Of a stretch of DNA of 64,000 nt, positions 1-63,366 are shown piece after piece. The notes beneath the pieces were generated by a model. That model was given only the letters and a program-made list of their open reading frames with translations, did not search any database and was not told where the DNA came from. The DNA is from Hepsetus odoe. Its lineage: Eukaryota > Chordata > Actinopteri > Characiformes > Hepsetidae. The first letter of the stretch is position 1, and the number at the start of each line of letters is the position of its first letter. The translations under genes and the position numbers were made by a program. The stretch is taken from NCBI GenBank assembly GCA_017165825.1, contig CM029369.1, positions 18,821,154 through 18,885,153 on the forward strand, given 5' to 3'.

Positions 1-785
1 AAATACGAAACTATTTTGTATCTCGGAAGCAAGAGTAATACAATATCACTACTGCACCATCACTACTGCAGCTCATGCTGAAATGTTTCTTGGCTGAAAA
101 GTCTTCAGTGATGTAAATGAGTTCTGACGAAGTCTGAACTAAAAAGCGCTTCTTGATCACAGTGTGATTGCTGATGCTTTTTGTTCAGTCCACACACAGC
201 GGCCCCAGCCTCTGAATATTAATTTGATAATGACTTTTATCATTGTACTACAGAGGAAACGAGCAAATCCCTTTGCAACAGAGAAAAGAGCAGAATATGG
301 CAGGATAAGATGAATGTCTCTATGTTCGTTACAAGCAGAAATAGTTAATGAAATGAGAAAGACTACATGCACACAAGCCATAATACAGTTTAAACTACTA
401 CTTTCAGCACATGTTAAATGCAAAACCAATGACAAATGCAGAAACGGAGACTGTTGACAAAATGAAAATGTCCTGCCTTTAGATTACTATGATCGTTGCT
501 TCATAAAAAAATGATAAAAGCAACCAAACATGTCAAACACATTGTGCTTTTGAGGTGGATGGACATGCTAGAAAATGCAAGATTTGGATTGTGCTCACCT
601 GAGCAAAGTCTGTCCATTAGATTTAAAGCATGAGAGGCATTCAAGAATCAACCAGGTAAGCGTTAAAATAGCAAAGCAGTGTAATAGAAACGAGAAAGCA
701 TTATTGCAGTGTGAGAAAGTGATAAAAGTTGTTAAATAAGCATGCAACAACATCCTCAACAATGTTCAAGTATTTAAGTGCTTAC
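1..785 (-). other. gli2: gli2 intron 3' of coding exon 11 (partial)
   Basis: This is AT-rich intron sequence. Only the donor next to position 785 is recognisable. I looked for the next GLI2 exon (Ser-rich linker before the degron) and did not find it. Confidence 0.8.
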
Positions 786-50824
<50,039 letters not shown>

Positions 50825-50843
50825 GGCAGGATTTGTTGAGAGC
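50825..50843 (-). other. gli2: gli2 5'UTR portion of the first coding exon
   Basis: Nineteen noncoding nucleotides lie between the splice acceptor AG (50844-50845) and the ATG. A pyrimidine-rich run precedes the acceptor on the minus strand. The acceptor shows that transcription starts further upstream, which fits a separate noncoding first exon near 61.6 kb. Confidence 0.8.
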
Positions 50844-53800
50844 CTGAGGATGAGAAGAAAGCAGCGTGAACCTTTTATAGTGTCAGTGTCAACTGTACAC
50901 AATATATTCTCTATTAGGGGTGACCATCAATGCATATGATTTGCTGAAGCAGGATGTTATCACCTCCCCTTAACACCCCCTCTTATTATTGAGGTTTGGA
51001 AGGGTTAAGCAGTCTTTTGAAAATGAAAGTACAGTCTAATAGCTGTACCATGGTGTGCGCAAGACTGATCTTACAAAGAGCTTCCTCTCCTGTATCTCCG
51101 TGAGCACACTTAAACGCTGAGCTGAGAGCGGATGATTTGGCAGCATGCCGTTTATTTGACTTCGTGGAACATACAAGATTATCCTTGGTGCAGTGCAAAC
51201 AAGTGCCGGTCAGGGGCTGAAAACAAGTCCCTCTTTGGGGCCGTTCTGGCACTGATTGAGGCAATCCACAATGTTTGCTTTTTAGCCGATGAACAAGATC
51301 ACTAAGAGTGGCTTAAGAACAGATGTCGTCAGTAGTTTAATTAGCCAAACTTTCCTAGTGCTGATGTAATCCTTTATTGGCCTTATAATTGCATAAATAA
51401 ACAAAAACACATTTCAAAAGATATTCTAAAGTTTATGAGAACTGAATAAAATGCAGTTTAACTATGTGGTTTAGATCCTCGAAGTTACAAGACAGGTAAA
51501 GCAAATGTTACGTTAAATGAAAGCTCAAAAGGGCTGGATGGATGCCGATAACTGGTTTGAAAGTGAACATAGTTGGGTTTACCGTGGTGAGGCTCAAATT
51601 AAGTCACACAAAGTGCAAAGACGTTACACCTGTTGGCAAGTCTGGGTGCAGAGCAGTCCAAATTGGATGGCAAATGAGAATGGCTGCTTTCATATAGAAA
51701 AGAACTCAGACACACCAGTTTAAATGTGTTTACGCTTAAAGGCAACCAAAAGGGAATTAACACTTACGTCCTTTAAAATAATTTCCAACTGAGTCAGTCT
51801 TGTTAGCCAAGGAAATGGGTTTCTTTGTAAATACCAAAAAGGGGTTTATAGACTGAAAGTTTTTTTTCTTTTTTCTTTTAGATGAAAAAAATAATCAGTA
51901 TTGCTTCATTCATGATAAGCTTAGATCTAAATTTTTCACTAGGAATTGATGTCTACAAGACTTAATATTGCATGAGCACTGCTATTTAACTATGCTAAAC
52001 CCAAATATCTTTTTCCTTATGGTCAGCATCATGAGAGACGGACACAGACCATATTCATCACCTCTTAGGGCTGCCAGTTGAATATTTCACTGCCAAGGTA
52101 AGCCGATTAGAGGTGGGCTGTTGGGCTTGGACGGCATCTGTTTCACTTCTTGTAAGCCAAGAGAGTCCATTTGCCGTGCTGTCTCATTGACGCCTTTCTT
52201 AAGACTTTTTTTTGAAGATGCTGCTAAACAACTTTGATTTCAAAACTCCCCTTTAAAACCTCTGACAATGTAGCGCTCTTGCTGTGTGTGGTTTGTGATG
52301 TCTCTGTTGTCACCAAATGATTCCTGGCCGGTTATATCATTATGAACATTTGTAAACCGCCCTCGTGAGGAATTGCTCCCAAAGTAACCTGGGCCCTCAC
52401 TGTGCAAGGTTTTTCTTGTTCCATGTCATTAGCAAAAATCATTAGGCAAAAAGCAGATTCATCTTTGAAGACCGTGTCCAAATTCCACCATGCTAAAACT
52501 GGCACAAGAATGCAGAAACTATTGCAATACAACCTGCTTTGGAAGAGAAGCGCTGCAAATATGTCAAACAAAGCAGGCAATTAGAGCTTCTCTCCCTCAG
52601 TTCTATCAGCCAACAACACATGCACTCTTCTCCATTAGTGTCTGAAGAACCAGGCAAAGACTGACCCTTTGAAAGTGCTGCTGAGATCTGATGGGACAGT
52701 ACAGGTGTCAGAAACCAAGTGGACAGGTGGTGGTGAGGGCGAAAGAATGACAAGAGAGCACCTCTTTTATTCTAGATGGCTGCGCTGACAAGTGCAGCGT
52801 GTGAACAGGATCAGTACCTCAAGTCCACGTGACTGAGGTGTATGAGACCCTGCAGGGTGGAGGGCTAATCCCTGTTCAAGCCCCCTGTTCTTTTTCCCCT
52901 TCTGCTGTTGAGCTGGTTCAGTTAGACCACAGCTATCTTTAATGCCAACTATGTTTAATCTTACTACATAAAAGTTTGGAATGTTTAATTGAGATCAATA
53001 AGGTTAAAACAGACATTTTGACATGTTTCTTCACTTTTTCACCTTACTGTAAGTTTCACAAAATCAGGATTTGTTACTCACCTCACCCTCCTTTATCTGC
53101 TTGCTTAATGGCTCAAAAGCATTTCCTTTATTATTTTTAATAATAACAATGACTGGTGATTCTAGCAGAAAAAAAAAAAAAAATTATGTAGGCTCTCAAA
53201 GTGTCAACTAGTTTTTTCCTCTCTAAGAAGTTCACACTAAATGAGATTTTGAAAAGTGAATGCGTGACGGACAGCTTTGTCCATTTCCTTTTGTGGCCGT
53301 AATCACTCTGAAAGGAAGTAACAGGTGTGCAGACAACCCTTGTACTTATAGGCCCTTATAGGAAAATGGCCAAACCCAGAACTATAAAGTTTAATCTCCC
53401 TCACCCTGTAGAAAAAGCAGTTTAGGCAGCGCAGTCCTTAAAAAAAGGCCTCATTAAATTCCGTCACTCAGTACAGTTGTATTGGAACTGTGTATATTTG
53501 TACATATGCAGTTGAAATCTTATTTGCTAAATACAGGATGACACACTGTAGACAAATAAGACACAATATAACAAGACCATAAAGGGTTTTTTTGATAACT
53601 CAATCCCAACAATGGACAATCTCAGCCATGAAGCCTTTATTCCTCTTCAGCTGCTTCGTTCCTTCACCAGTTCTTAGGGGAATGCAAACACAGATCAAAG
53701 TGAACTTTTAATGTGAAATGATCGCTTCTTTGTCTCATATCTTTGGCACAGGAGGCAACGGAGATAGAGGTCCACTGTCATTCTCTCACAGAGTCAGTGA

Positions 53801-56138
53801 CCCAAAAAGCAGGTCACAGTAAGTGAAGTTTCCTGTGTCTAAGTCATCCTCACACAAAGACAATTCTTTGTTAGAGCTGAATCATATGGAATGCCCCCAC
53901 GGATCATGAAAATACAGTTACTATTGTTTTCAAGTATGAAATGTGATTTAGTCTTTGCTTAAACACATTTCATTTTCTTAAACTTTCCAGAATGTGTCAG
54001 TATGTACCACATTTGCAGTACATCACTTGGGAACTATGTGCACAAATTAATTGAATTAAAAAAAAAAGAAGAAGAAAAAAAAAAGACAAAATCCTTGAGT
54101 GAACTTTTTTTGCTTTCAGATAATCAAACTTTCCTAATTCCCTTTACAAATGGTACTGAGTGAAATGAGTCTCTATACCAATCCACAGTTCATGCATTTC
54201 CAAAGAAATAAAAAAGATAAAAACATTGCTGTTTTATAGGCCAAGCCAAACCGCAGTAGCTGGTCCATCAATGTGGTCTTCCTCTTTTCAGTGAGAGTGC
54301 TGTGAAAACCTTTAATTTAATTCACTTTTTACTGACCAGCATTTTCCCCTGAGGTCATGCATCAGTATAACACTGTCTTGCTCTTATGTCAAAATAACAG
54401 TGTTGAGGAAACATATTTCATGGCCTTTCAGAACAGACACTCAAGCGTTGGCCTCAAAGAGAGATACTAAATTTATGATGGAATTAGAGATTCCAATTTA
54501 ACTTTCTTTTCTCTTTCATTTCACTTTGGCTTGCCAAAAGTAATATTAATATTTTTCTATCCTTTGTAGATTTACATTTTGTAGCTTATGGGTGTTTTCA
54601 TCGGAAGAACGTTTCAGCACTACGAGTGATTTTTGTGACAGTGACAGAATATTTGCTACCTGAAATGCCAAAGCACCAAAATCTTCACAAAGTGAATCAA
54701 ACTGAGCTAGACTATGGTAGATATGAATGGCAATTGAAGCCAGATGTGTTAAACACTACCAGAACATGCCCAAGCACCTTCTATACAAGTGGGCTTTGAT
54801 GAGTTGGCGCTTGGCTTGCGTCAGGAACATCACTGACCTCCAAGAAAAACGTCAAAAAAGACAGACAGCTAAAGTCTAAAGGATGAGACCCTTCCCCCCA
54901 TCAAGCCTTCAGCAAATGCAATATCCTGTGCTTGATCTCTTTGTCCACTTCCAACCTAAAACAGATGTTGACTTCAAAACCTACGCATAAGCAGGAGGAG
55001 GAATCCCTCTCTGATGTCAAATGCTCAGCTCGGGATGAGCGGGATGAGAAATGGAGCTCTGTACATTTGAGGTGCTAATTAAATCATTATGAGGTTTGTG
55101 TTTACAGTAAAAAAGTGTTTAGGAACAACGTAAGGCTTACTTAGGCGACACCCTACATGAGTTCTCAAGGCCACAGCTGTTGCTTCTCACATCACAGGGC
55201 TCATGAAAGAATTTCTTTCCTCTCAACACCATTTGCTTGGGTCTCTAAAAGTGAGCGGCGTTGTTAGCACTCTCTCGTCACAGCCTCAGCTGTCACTCCT
55301 CTCACTCTGAACCAACATCAGAGCGATACTTCCTTTATTAAAATGTTAATTACACATTTGAATAGACAGATATTGTGTAACGTATTTATGCAACGAACAC
55401 AATGGGCTCAATGTGGTGTAGTTCAGTAAACAGAGTAGGCCTCAGAAAGTAATGCAGAAAAGGCCATATTTTATGTGAGGAATCTCAACCACAAATTATA
55501 GTGAGGGAGACAGAAGGGGCCATAATCGAACCTAAAAGCAAGAACCGTTACAATCTTTTATTATACTTTATTATGATTTAAAAAATCAACAATTATTATT
55601 TCCTAATTTTTCACCTTCACATTTCTTAGCATGGCTGTTTGGCATCATTATAGATGTTTTTTCAGTGATCCCGGCAGCACAATGATGAGCTTCGGGAAAT
55701 TTAGACAATGTAGTAGTTGGCCTATCAATTATCATCAAGAGAGAGTCATTGTGGGAAACACAGCAACCACACATTGAACACAACTATGTAAACTGTCTGA
55801 AAGTAATACACCCTTGTGGTGGGAACTGTATGAGTAAAATAATAACCGAAAAACCGATGTAGTTCTTAAGGACCCTTTTTGGAGATTTTTTTTTATCAAA
55901 TTAGTGGAGAAAAAAGCACATTCTTGACTACTATCACTCAGCAGTTAGCCATGTTTAATGTCAGATTCCTATGTGTATGGAGCCTCTCACAAGATTTCTC
56001 GGCACTATCGCTGTGGGTGAGCGTATTTTACTGCTCAGTGTGAGACATCCATCTGTGTCCTGGTTTGTTGTCTGTGGTGTGAGTCAGCAGTGTGTCGGCT
56101 GTGGGGAGGAAAAGAGGGGCTGTGATGTCTGATGCTGA

Positions 56139-56168
56139 GTTTGTGTTTGTGTGTGTGTGTGTGTGTGT
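56139..56168. repeat. (GT)n microsatellite
   Basis: An interrupted GT repeat of about 30 bp. Confidence 0.85.
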
Positions 56169-59100
56169 TTCAGGCAGGCAGGGGGAACAATACCAGCTGC
56201 TTTACACCCCAACACCTCTGATCCGATCACCTACAAACCAACTGCTCAAAAATGGTGGCCAGTTCATCACCCTGCTGCAGGAAAGATATTTTGACACTAC
56301 ACAGCTGACCCTTGTAGTTGAATGTAGCCTTAGAAACTATAACACGCAAACTTATACAGCAGGAGTCTCTGAGGTTTAAAAGTTTGCATTGAGCATAGAC
56401 AGATCTAGCAATGTTATCAATTGTACATGCTTTAATTTAATCTGCCAGGCTCAATGAAGAAATATGCTTCAGTATCTTCCAAATTGGTCAGCCCGACAAA
56501 AAAAATTCAGCTTTTCCTAGTCTGTGATACAAAGAGGTTTGAGTTTCTCAGGGGCACTATCAAACGAGCATAGCAAGTCTGTCTTAAAAGTATAGCAGTG
56601 GTGTTCCTTCTTGGACAAGGAATTGAAGCTTTTACCTTTGTGCAGAGCAAAGGTGTTATCCATTACGCTGTTCAACTAATATTATAAGAAGTGTGCTAAG
56701 CTGAAGGTCAGTAAGTGACACTTTTCATGATTCTGATCGTGACAGCTTTACTTCTCTTGAGTATGTAACGTTCAAGCAGTGCACAGCCATACATCTAAAC
56801 TACACCGTGGCTTAAGCACTAATGGCAAGAACACAGATGATCCTGATCTCTCTGTGCATAATGAGTGAATTCCTCAGTGAACAGCCTTAGCCTGGCCAGA
56901 ACCCAGCACAGCGTTCAGCTAGAGGCCAATGAGCGGGAGTGAACGTGTGTGTCAGGGAGTGGGGAGGGCCGATTGCTAAAGACTACCACATGGCTTCCTC
57001 TCGCTCATCACTTCCTTGCTCATCTTCCAGCCCGGCTGGAGAGGAGTCTGTGGCCTGGCAGGGGTTCAGAAGCTAACCTCCAATGGTCCCACTCATCCTA
57101 TGGAGCATAACAGGGAGATCCGTCCACCCACCCCGTTCCTGGCAAGCCCTGTCTGGAGCTATGGGAGGCCACCAGATAAATCACAGCTCACTTACATTGG
57201 CCTCTGCACTTCCAATTATCCAGTCGTGGAAGCACGAACAGAAGACTCCCTTGATGGAGACTCCGCTTAGCCGCCTATGGTTTAGATTCAGCTTCTGCAT
57301 CAGATTAGCCCCAACAACAAACACATGGAACTGAGCACCATTGTTTAAGGCAGTGTCAGCGAGGGGAATGAACAGCATGAAGATGATACCACAACCACGG
57401 TATACTTTCACTATCTCTTGTTGTCAGGGGCTTGCCCTCGCGTAACAGTGGAGCGACGGGTAATACGTACCCTTGAGGAACTAATTAACTTGTATATCAG
57501 AGTCTGCAGAGAGAAGGCTTTACAGACTTTACAGTATTTTATTTCAAAAGCTGGCAAAGGATTTCTTTTTCTCACCACATATTAGCACACACATTTATCT
57601 GTGGTGCTGAGCATTTACAATACAACCAGTCATTTCATCGTCCCTCGTTTCAGTGAGTCACATGTTGAGCAGGAGCCATCATCTCCGTGCATTAGCTCAT
57701 TCTAAAGGTGGTCTAGCAATGATTAATCGCAAGGACGACTGTTCTCGTGGCCTTAAGATGCTCCGGCGAGCTACACATCGTAGAAACACCAGCTGTCCCT
57801 CCATTGCTCAAAAAGATGTATAATTGTGGTAACATGTATTGTTTACTCTTGGATGAGCCATGACATACATTTGAGCCCATCCTCCGCACACTCTGCCTGG
57901 TGGCTTCGATGAATCACAGGTGGATGTGAGGTTTGGGAGAAGCAAGCAGGACTCTGTGGACGCAGTCAGTGTCCAGCTCTAACAAATCATGCATAAGTTT
58001 GTTCCAGTTCATCACATGCAAAAACTGCAAAAATGAATATCTATGGTCTGTTATTCCACCCCTGTGAATAATAATTATGAAAGAAACTTTCAACTTTCCC
58101 CATTTCAGTGGAATATAATCGCACAAAAAAACAAAAGTACACCTTGTCTGATGTTATAATCAACATGCTATGTGAGAGAACATCTATACTAATCAACATA
58201 AAAGTTATTTCTGTCACTTTCTCTGATGAACTGGTGGCCTGTAACTAGACGCATTTTCTTAGTTTTGGCATAGTTTCCGGGTGACTAATGAGGTTAATCA
58301 ATCAAACTTTGGGCCCAGTGCTTATTACTGCCATGTTCTTTTTAAAGGCTTATTAAAGTCTTATTGAGGCCATTTCTTACACAGATGAGTGTTCGGTTTC
58401 ATTGGTTTCTTTGATGATAGGCCTGGAGTGAACAATGTTGGTGCTTAACAATGCCCTAGTAGCTGCACATGAGTGGGGAAAAAAACATGAAGGATCCTAT
58501 CCACTCTCGAAAAAAAACGGATGTGATGTGTTCTTAATTAAGCCCAGACACTCATGTGAGAATGGAGCAGATGTCTGGAGAGGTCTCCAACACCAGTGGC
58601 TAAAATGCAGGGATTGTCCTAAGGCCTAAAGGCCAGCGCTGAGGAGCTGAAGCTCAAAAAGCACCCTTTGAGAGGGTAAATGAATGTAAGCAGATAGCAC
58701 TCTCCATATCTCTGCTGCCTCACCAGCCTTCTCCCATCTCAAGATAGACTCAACACTAGCAACACTGTTGGTTTGTATGAAGCATATAATTTAAGTTCCA
58801 TCCATTCGTTTAAAGACACAAGTGTACTTGAGCAACTATTTGCGGCTCTGCCTCAACTAAGAGCTTCGAGGTCTTGCCTAGTTTAAGTTGAGCTCATGGC
58901 CACTGAATAATGTTACAACATGAGGTACCCTGATCAATAATTGAACCTTTAATGTAATGTACAACGGCTCTCAAAAGCTGTAGGGGTTTTTCATGCTTTT
59001 CATCCGGTTTGTGTATGGATTGTTATTGTTGAATATAATTAAGGGAAGGTCAGTATGACCAAAAATAGAATGAAATATCTCAAAATCAACAGATCAATCG

Positions 59101-59754
59101 ATCTGTCACAATCGTGAATTTATACACAATAATTGCCATGTAACAGCTGTGACGAACAATGGAATTGTTTTTTGCTCATTGTATGCAGCTAGTACAAACC
59201 TTCAGTTAATGACTGTCAATCTTGAAATGATTCAATGTATCGCTTTTATTACTAAGTGAACTTAGGTGGGGTGAGCATGCTGCGACACCTCTAGCTGTTA
59301 CTAAGCTAAATAAGTTTCCAAATACTTTGCAGAGGTAGTCTGATGATGTTTAAAGACAACTGGACTTTTGTTTTGGTAATTTGTTCACTATTCATTCATA
59401 ATCCTGAATAATATAGTTCATCTTGTGACTTTTCTAAGATTCTAAGAGGTTCTGGAAACAGGTTAGTACATTTCATCTGTTCATTAAGACAAAACTATGT
59501 AAACCTTAGTTTAAAAATAAGCCTCTAAAAATTTGCCAAAAGACAATTTAACTGCAATAAATCAGAACTGTGTTTACAAATCCAAGATTAGTACATACCT
59601 ACACAAAAAAACTGATATAGCAAAATTTTCACAATACACAGTAATGTAATGTAATGTTTTTCTACGCATTAATAAGCTGAAACAGATAAAGAGGAACCTC
59701 AATTTTCATGCAAAATTTCAAGAAAAACTGAAAACAATGACTACAGTGAAAGCT

Positions 59755-59790
59755 TTCTCTCTCTCTCTTATATATATATATATATATATA
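59755..59790. repeat. (CT)n(TA)n microsatellite
   Basis: CT units run into about 11 TA units. Confidence 0.9.
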
Positions 59791-60327
59791 AAAACAGCCC
59801 ACTGTTTAGACTAATGTACAGTGTGTGTGACATGTGTTGGCACTTGGCTGTAAGTGCACTCCTGCACTTCAGAAGGTGAACAAGTGTTGTGGGCGAACTA
59901 TGTTGCCTCACTAGACTTTCTTCACTGAGGTGTCACATGCGTTTTCTACAGCTCGTCTGCCTCTGCCCAGTGGATGGCATTCATGTTTATTTTCTAAGGT
60001 CCTATTTTTTTAACGTTCATTAAATTTTGCACACAAGACAGAACGAAAGAGAAAAGACAAGGGGGGGCGGGGGGTTGATGCACAGAAAAGCAGGCCTGGA
60101 AGATGAAAGTGACGCAGCCATCCCATGTCACACAGTCCGATGACCGGAGCTCAAGCCGGGCTGAATAATCTGAATAGCAGATCATTTCTTTACACCCTTT
60201 CACTCGCTCGGCCTCTGACTGTTGGAACTCCTCATTTCACACAATGGCAAATTCACTGAGACCTTTCTTCTTATGCTAATAGACTCGACTGGGGCTTCAC
60301 ATTAAATTTAACACATACACAAAACAA

Positions 60328-60328
<1 letters not shown>

Positions 60329-60387
<59 letters not shown>
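60329..60387. repeat. (CA)29 microsatellite
   Basis: An essentially pure CA repeat of 59 bp, likely highly polymorphic. Confidence 0.95.
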
Positions 60388-60389
<2 letters not shown>

Positions 60390-61604
60390 TTACTTGAAGT
60401 TGCCGTAATTTTAAAGCTCTCCATCCATGTAAAAAATCTTAAACCACTGACTGGCTTTATCGATGATCAATCTTTTTCTCCAGCATGTTATTGGCAGTCA
60501 GTATGTTTGTGCAAAACCAGCTAAAGCAAGCAGTAGATCTTCTGTTATGTGTAATGATGAAAAGTTTTGAGCACTTTCGAGAGGAGTTCGGAGTTAATCT
60601 TGCAGTTAGGGACTGAAAAGCTGCTTTAAGAAGCTCCTTCAGTGGCACGAACAGATCTCCTCGAGCCAGTTCATAATCAGACCTCATTTTAAAGGCATGT
60701 TTATGTTTTTTTTCCTGCAAAAGCGAGGGGTCTGCATGCACAGTACTAACTGCAGTGCCAGCTTGCAGGGTGTGAGGATGAGTGCAGTGAAGGAGGCTCT
60801 GCAGGATGGTGCAGGCTGTGGCCACCAAGTGTAACTTTTGGCTAAAACAGCGTCTTTAATGCTGAAATTTGGCCATGAAGTGTATCTAAATGCACAGAAA
60901 TGATGCATTAATCTGCACTACAGCATGAGAGTAAAGCACACACAGCTCGAACAGTGTTTATAAACTGAGTTAGAAGAAAAACAGGGACAAAAACAGGCTA
61001 GTGAGGCGAGAAGTGCTGCTGTTCGTGTGTTGCAACTGTATTGATATGATATTTTATGTGGAAAAGCTCAGCTTCTCGCGTCCTGGAGGTGAAACGGAGT
61101 TTTGTAGAGCTGGAGAAGTTGCGGCTCCTCCACAAGTCCGCAACTACGCCTACCGTTAGGCTAGTTAGCCCGCAGCTACAAACACGAGGTTAAAGGATGT
61201 TCCCAGAGAAACAGCGAGTAATATTCACTCACATTATGTTATTCTGACTTTTACAAACGCGCACTTTCCTCGGAACTTGTCGGAAGTGTGCTTATCCTCG
61301 TGCGGGTGGTGTTTTCGTGACGAGCGCGACTTTTAATTCCGCTTTGAGCGGAGTTTCCACTTCGGGTCTCCTCCCGAGCTTAATTCGCTCCGGTTTTGTG
61401 CCTCCAGGTCTTTAGTCTGGTCTCAGACTTTCGCTTCTCGACCAAGAGAGCCAGCGGGGGAAGAAAGCGTGCTGGAAAAGTTGTGTGTGCTGCTGCGTGT
61501 GTGAGTTGGCTGTTCGGTTGTGTTTGTGAGCGTGTCTGCGCTGACAGCACTTTCCGCCTGAATGTAAACAGTGACTGAGCTGCGCGCGCCGGCGCGGGAC
61601 TCAC

Positions 61605-61760
61605 CTCCACCGCGGGGTCCGCTCGCTCGCTCACTCCAAACTTTTCTCCCGGTCCAAACTGAAGTGTGCACGCAGACCAGTCTCAGGAGTTTTCTCTCGC
61701 AGCCCGGGCTCCAAATCCATTCATGTCCCTGCAGCACTTTGGCACAGTTTGCAGAGCCGA
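61605..61760 (-). other. gli2: candidate noncoding first exon of gli2 (5'UTR); right end uncertain
   Basis: The left boundary is a good donor on the minus strand: CGGTGGAG followed by GTGAGT at 61604-61599. It sits in the only extended CpG-rich stretch upstream of the coding exons. Coding exon 1 needs an upstream exon because it begins at an acceptor, and vertebrate GLI2 genes have a noncoding first exon, so this is the natural candidate. The transcription start is not visible; the right end given is a guess. It contains two overlapping short uORFs (see findings). I infer the link to gli2 without transcript evidence. Confidence 0.5.
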
Positions 61761-61851
61761 TCGCGGCTTTTACCGAGCCTTTCCTGCCAGTCCCATCACT
61801 CAGAGGAGCTACAGCTCACAGCAGCAGCCCGCCGAGTCCTCAAACTCCTGC

Positions 61852-61864
61852 ACGCGCGCGCGCA

Positions 61865-61895
<31 letters not shown>

Positions 61896-61896
61896 T
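61852..61896. repeat. (CG)n(CA)n alternating tract in the promoter
   Basis: CACGCGCGCGCGCACACACA and a longer CA run, directly upstream of the candidate first exon. It is alternating purine-pyrimidine. Confidence 0.9.
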
Positions 61897-61988
61897 CTCT
61901 CATACACTCTCTCTCACTGGTCGCGCCCGCCCTGCCTCACTGTGCTGAAAGTTTGGCCCGGGCTGAGGCGGTGGGATGAGCAGGAGGA

Positions 61989-62020
61989 CTGTGTGCGTGT
62001 GTGCGCGCGTGTGTGTGTGT
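61989..62020. repeat. (GT)n/(GC)n alternating tract in the promoter
   Basis: The core is GTGTGTGCGCGCGTGTGTGT. It mirrors the (CG)(CA) tract about 95 bp away in inverted orientation. Confidence 0.9.
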
Positions 62021-62141
62021 TTGGAGGTTTGGGCTTGGTTTGGCTTCCCACCGCTCTTCCCTCCCCAAATCTCTCCACACCCCCCCTGCACCCATCCCAC
62101 TGCAGCACGTGGGCCACACTTTACAAGTCAAGAGAAAGTTA

Positions 62142-62382
62142 CCTATCTATCTCTCTATCTGTCTATCTGTATGTCTATCTCTCTATCTCTCTGTCTGTCT
62201 ATCTCTCTATCTATCTGTATGTCTATCTCTCTATCTCTCTGTCTGTCTATCTCTCTATCTGTCTGTCTGTCTATCTATCTGTCTATCTCTCTATCTGTCT
62301 ATCTATCTCTATCTGTCTGTCTATCTCTCTGTCTGTCTGTCTATCTGTTTGTCCATCCGTCCATCTGTCTATTTATAGATAG

Positions 62383-62414
<32 letters not shown>

Positions 62415-62617
62415 GTCTGTCTGTCTGTCTGTCTGTCTGTCCATCTATCTATCTATCTATCTGTCTATGTGTCTCTGTCTGTCTGTCTGTCTGTCCATCT
62501 GTCTATCATCTATCTATCTATCTATTTATCTATCTATCATCTATCTATTTATCTGTCCGTCTGTCTATCATCTATCTGTCTGTCCATCCATCCATCCATC
62601 CATCCATCCATCCATCC

Positions 62618-62680
<63 letters not shown>
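62142..62680. repeat. 539-bp tetranucleotide array (TCTA/TCTG/TCCA)n
   Basis: Blocks of CTAT, CTGT, CTCT and CCAT units end in about 15 pure TCTA units at 62619-62680. An 18-bp palindrome at 62375-62392 (ATAGATAGATCTATCTAT) marks a local strand switch. The array generates long spurious open frames in all plus frames. Confidence 0.95.
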
Positions 62681-63360
62681 AAAAAACCTTTTGGCGCAAA
62701 GTTATGCTGAACTTGATTTGATCCTTTGTTGGAACAAACTGGACATTACCAATCGGTACTTTCAGATTGGAACATTTACCTTAACCACACTTAAAAATGT
62801 GTAAAGAAATGTTTTGCATTATTTCTTTGCTCCAGCTGAGGGTAGTATATCACATGTAACTTATGATATGTGAAATGCAAGCTCCAAGAAACCCTCAAAC
62901 AAATCCCTGTTAATGCTACTGCTGTAAATTAATCGGCCACATCAGATACGTTTCACACAACACAGCTGTTTCTAGACACCATCCATATCTAACCCCTGTG
63001 AATGACAATGACAAGTAACAATGACATCTAGAGGAGAAAGGTACATTATACGTCTTGAGGAAGCAATAAAAATGCCACAGAAAAGCTGATGTTCTAAAAA
63101 TACCATTTTTCAGCTGATATATGCCTGGTATTATCTTAAAGCTTTCTTAAGTGCCATTAAAAAAAGCTTTCAATGGCTCTGCCAGATTAACATCTAGGCT
63201 GATCTCTGTGCAAGGTAGACTATTACACTCGACTGAGACCTATTTCCCATTCATAAATAGATTCCTCTCTGAAACTGAGTCTCTGCATTACTCTGAAGAT
63301 TGCATAATCTCTGTCGAAAGTGCAAAATGCAGTGAGTGTTGGAACTGTTCACCTAAGTAA
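62681..63360. other. upstream intergenic sequence
   Basis: This is AT-rich DNA upstream of the array with no recognised gene, repeat family or regulatory site. Confidence 0.6.
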
Positions 63361-63366
63361 AGCTAT

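Larger units (their letters stand above)
50844..61604 (-). other. gli2: presumed gli2 first intron (10.8 kb)
   Basis: This lies between the candidate noncoding exon and coding exon 1. It contains (GT)n at about 56139-56168, (CT)n(TA)n at 59755-59790, a G-rich run at 60061-60074 and (CA)n at 60329-60387. Small open frames near 57016-57334 and 60457-60828 match no family I know. No exon is supported. Confidence 0.6.
61050..62000 (-). promoter_or_regulatory. CpG-rich promoter region, presumed gli2 promoter
   Basis: CpG is frequent here (runs such as TGCGCGCGCCGGCGCGGG at 61581-61598 and CGCGCCCGCCC near 61922-61932, a GC-box-like sequence), against a CpG-poor, AT-rich window. No TATA box stands out. 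A CGGAAGTG ETS-type site is near 61281-61288. CpG-island promoters are usual for developmental regulators. Bidirectional transcription is possible, but I see no plus-strand gene. Confidence 0.5.

Noticed and set aside
57016..57334. Two overlapping plus-strand frames of about 84 codons
   Set aside because: No family, no splice or start context that stands out, and both frames are open in the same locally GC-richer stretch. Chance is the simplest reading.
62142..62680. CRISPR-like direct repeat array
   Set aside because: The unit is 4 bp with no spacers, in a vertebrate genome. It is a microsatellite.
61666..62710. Long plus-strand open frames of about 240 codons
   Set aside because: They are translations of (TCTA/TCTG)n and (CA)n repeats (Leu-Ser-Ile-Tyr repeats) with no stop because the unit lacks one. 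They are not genes.
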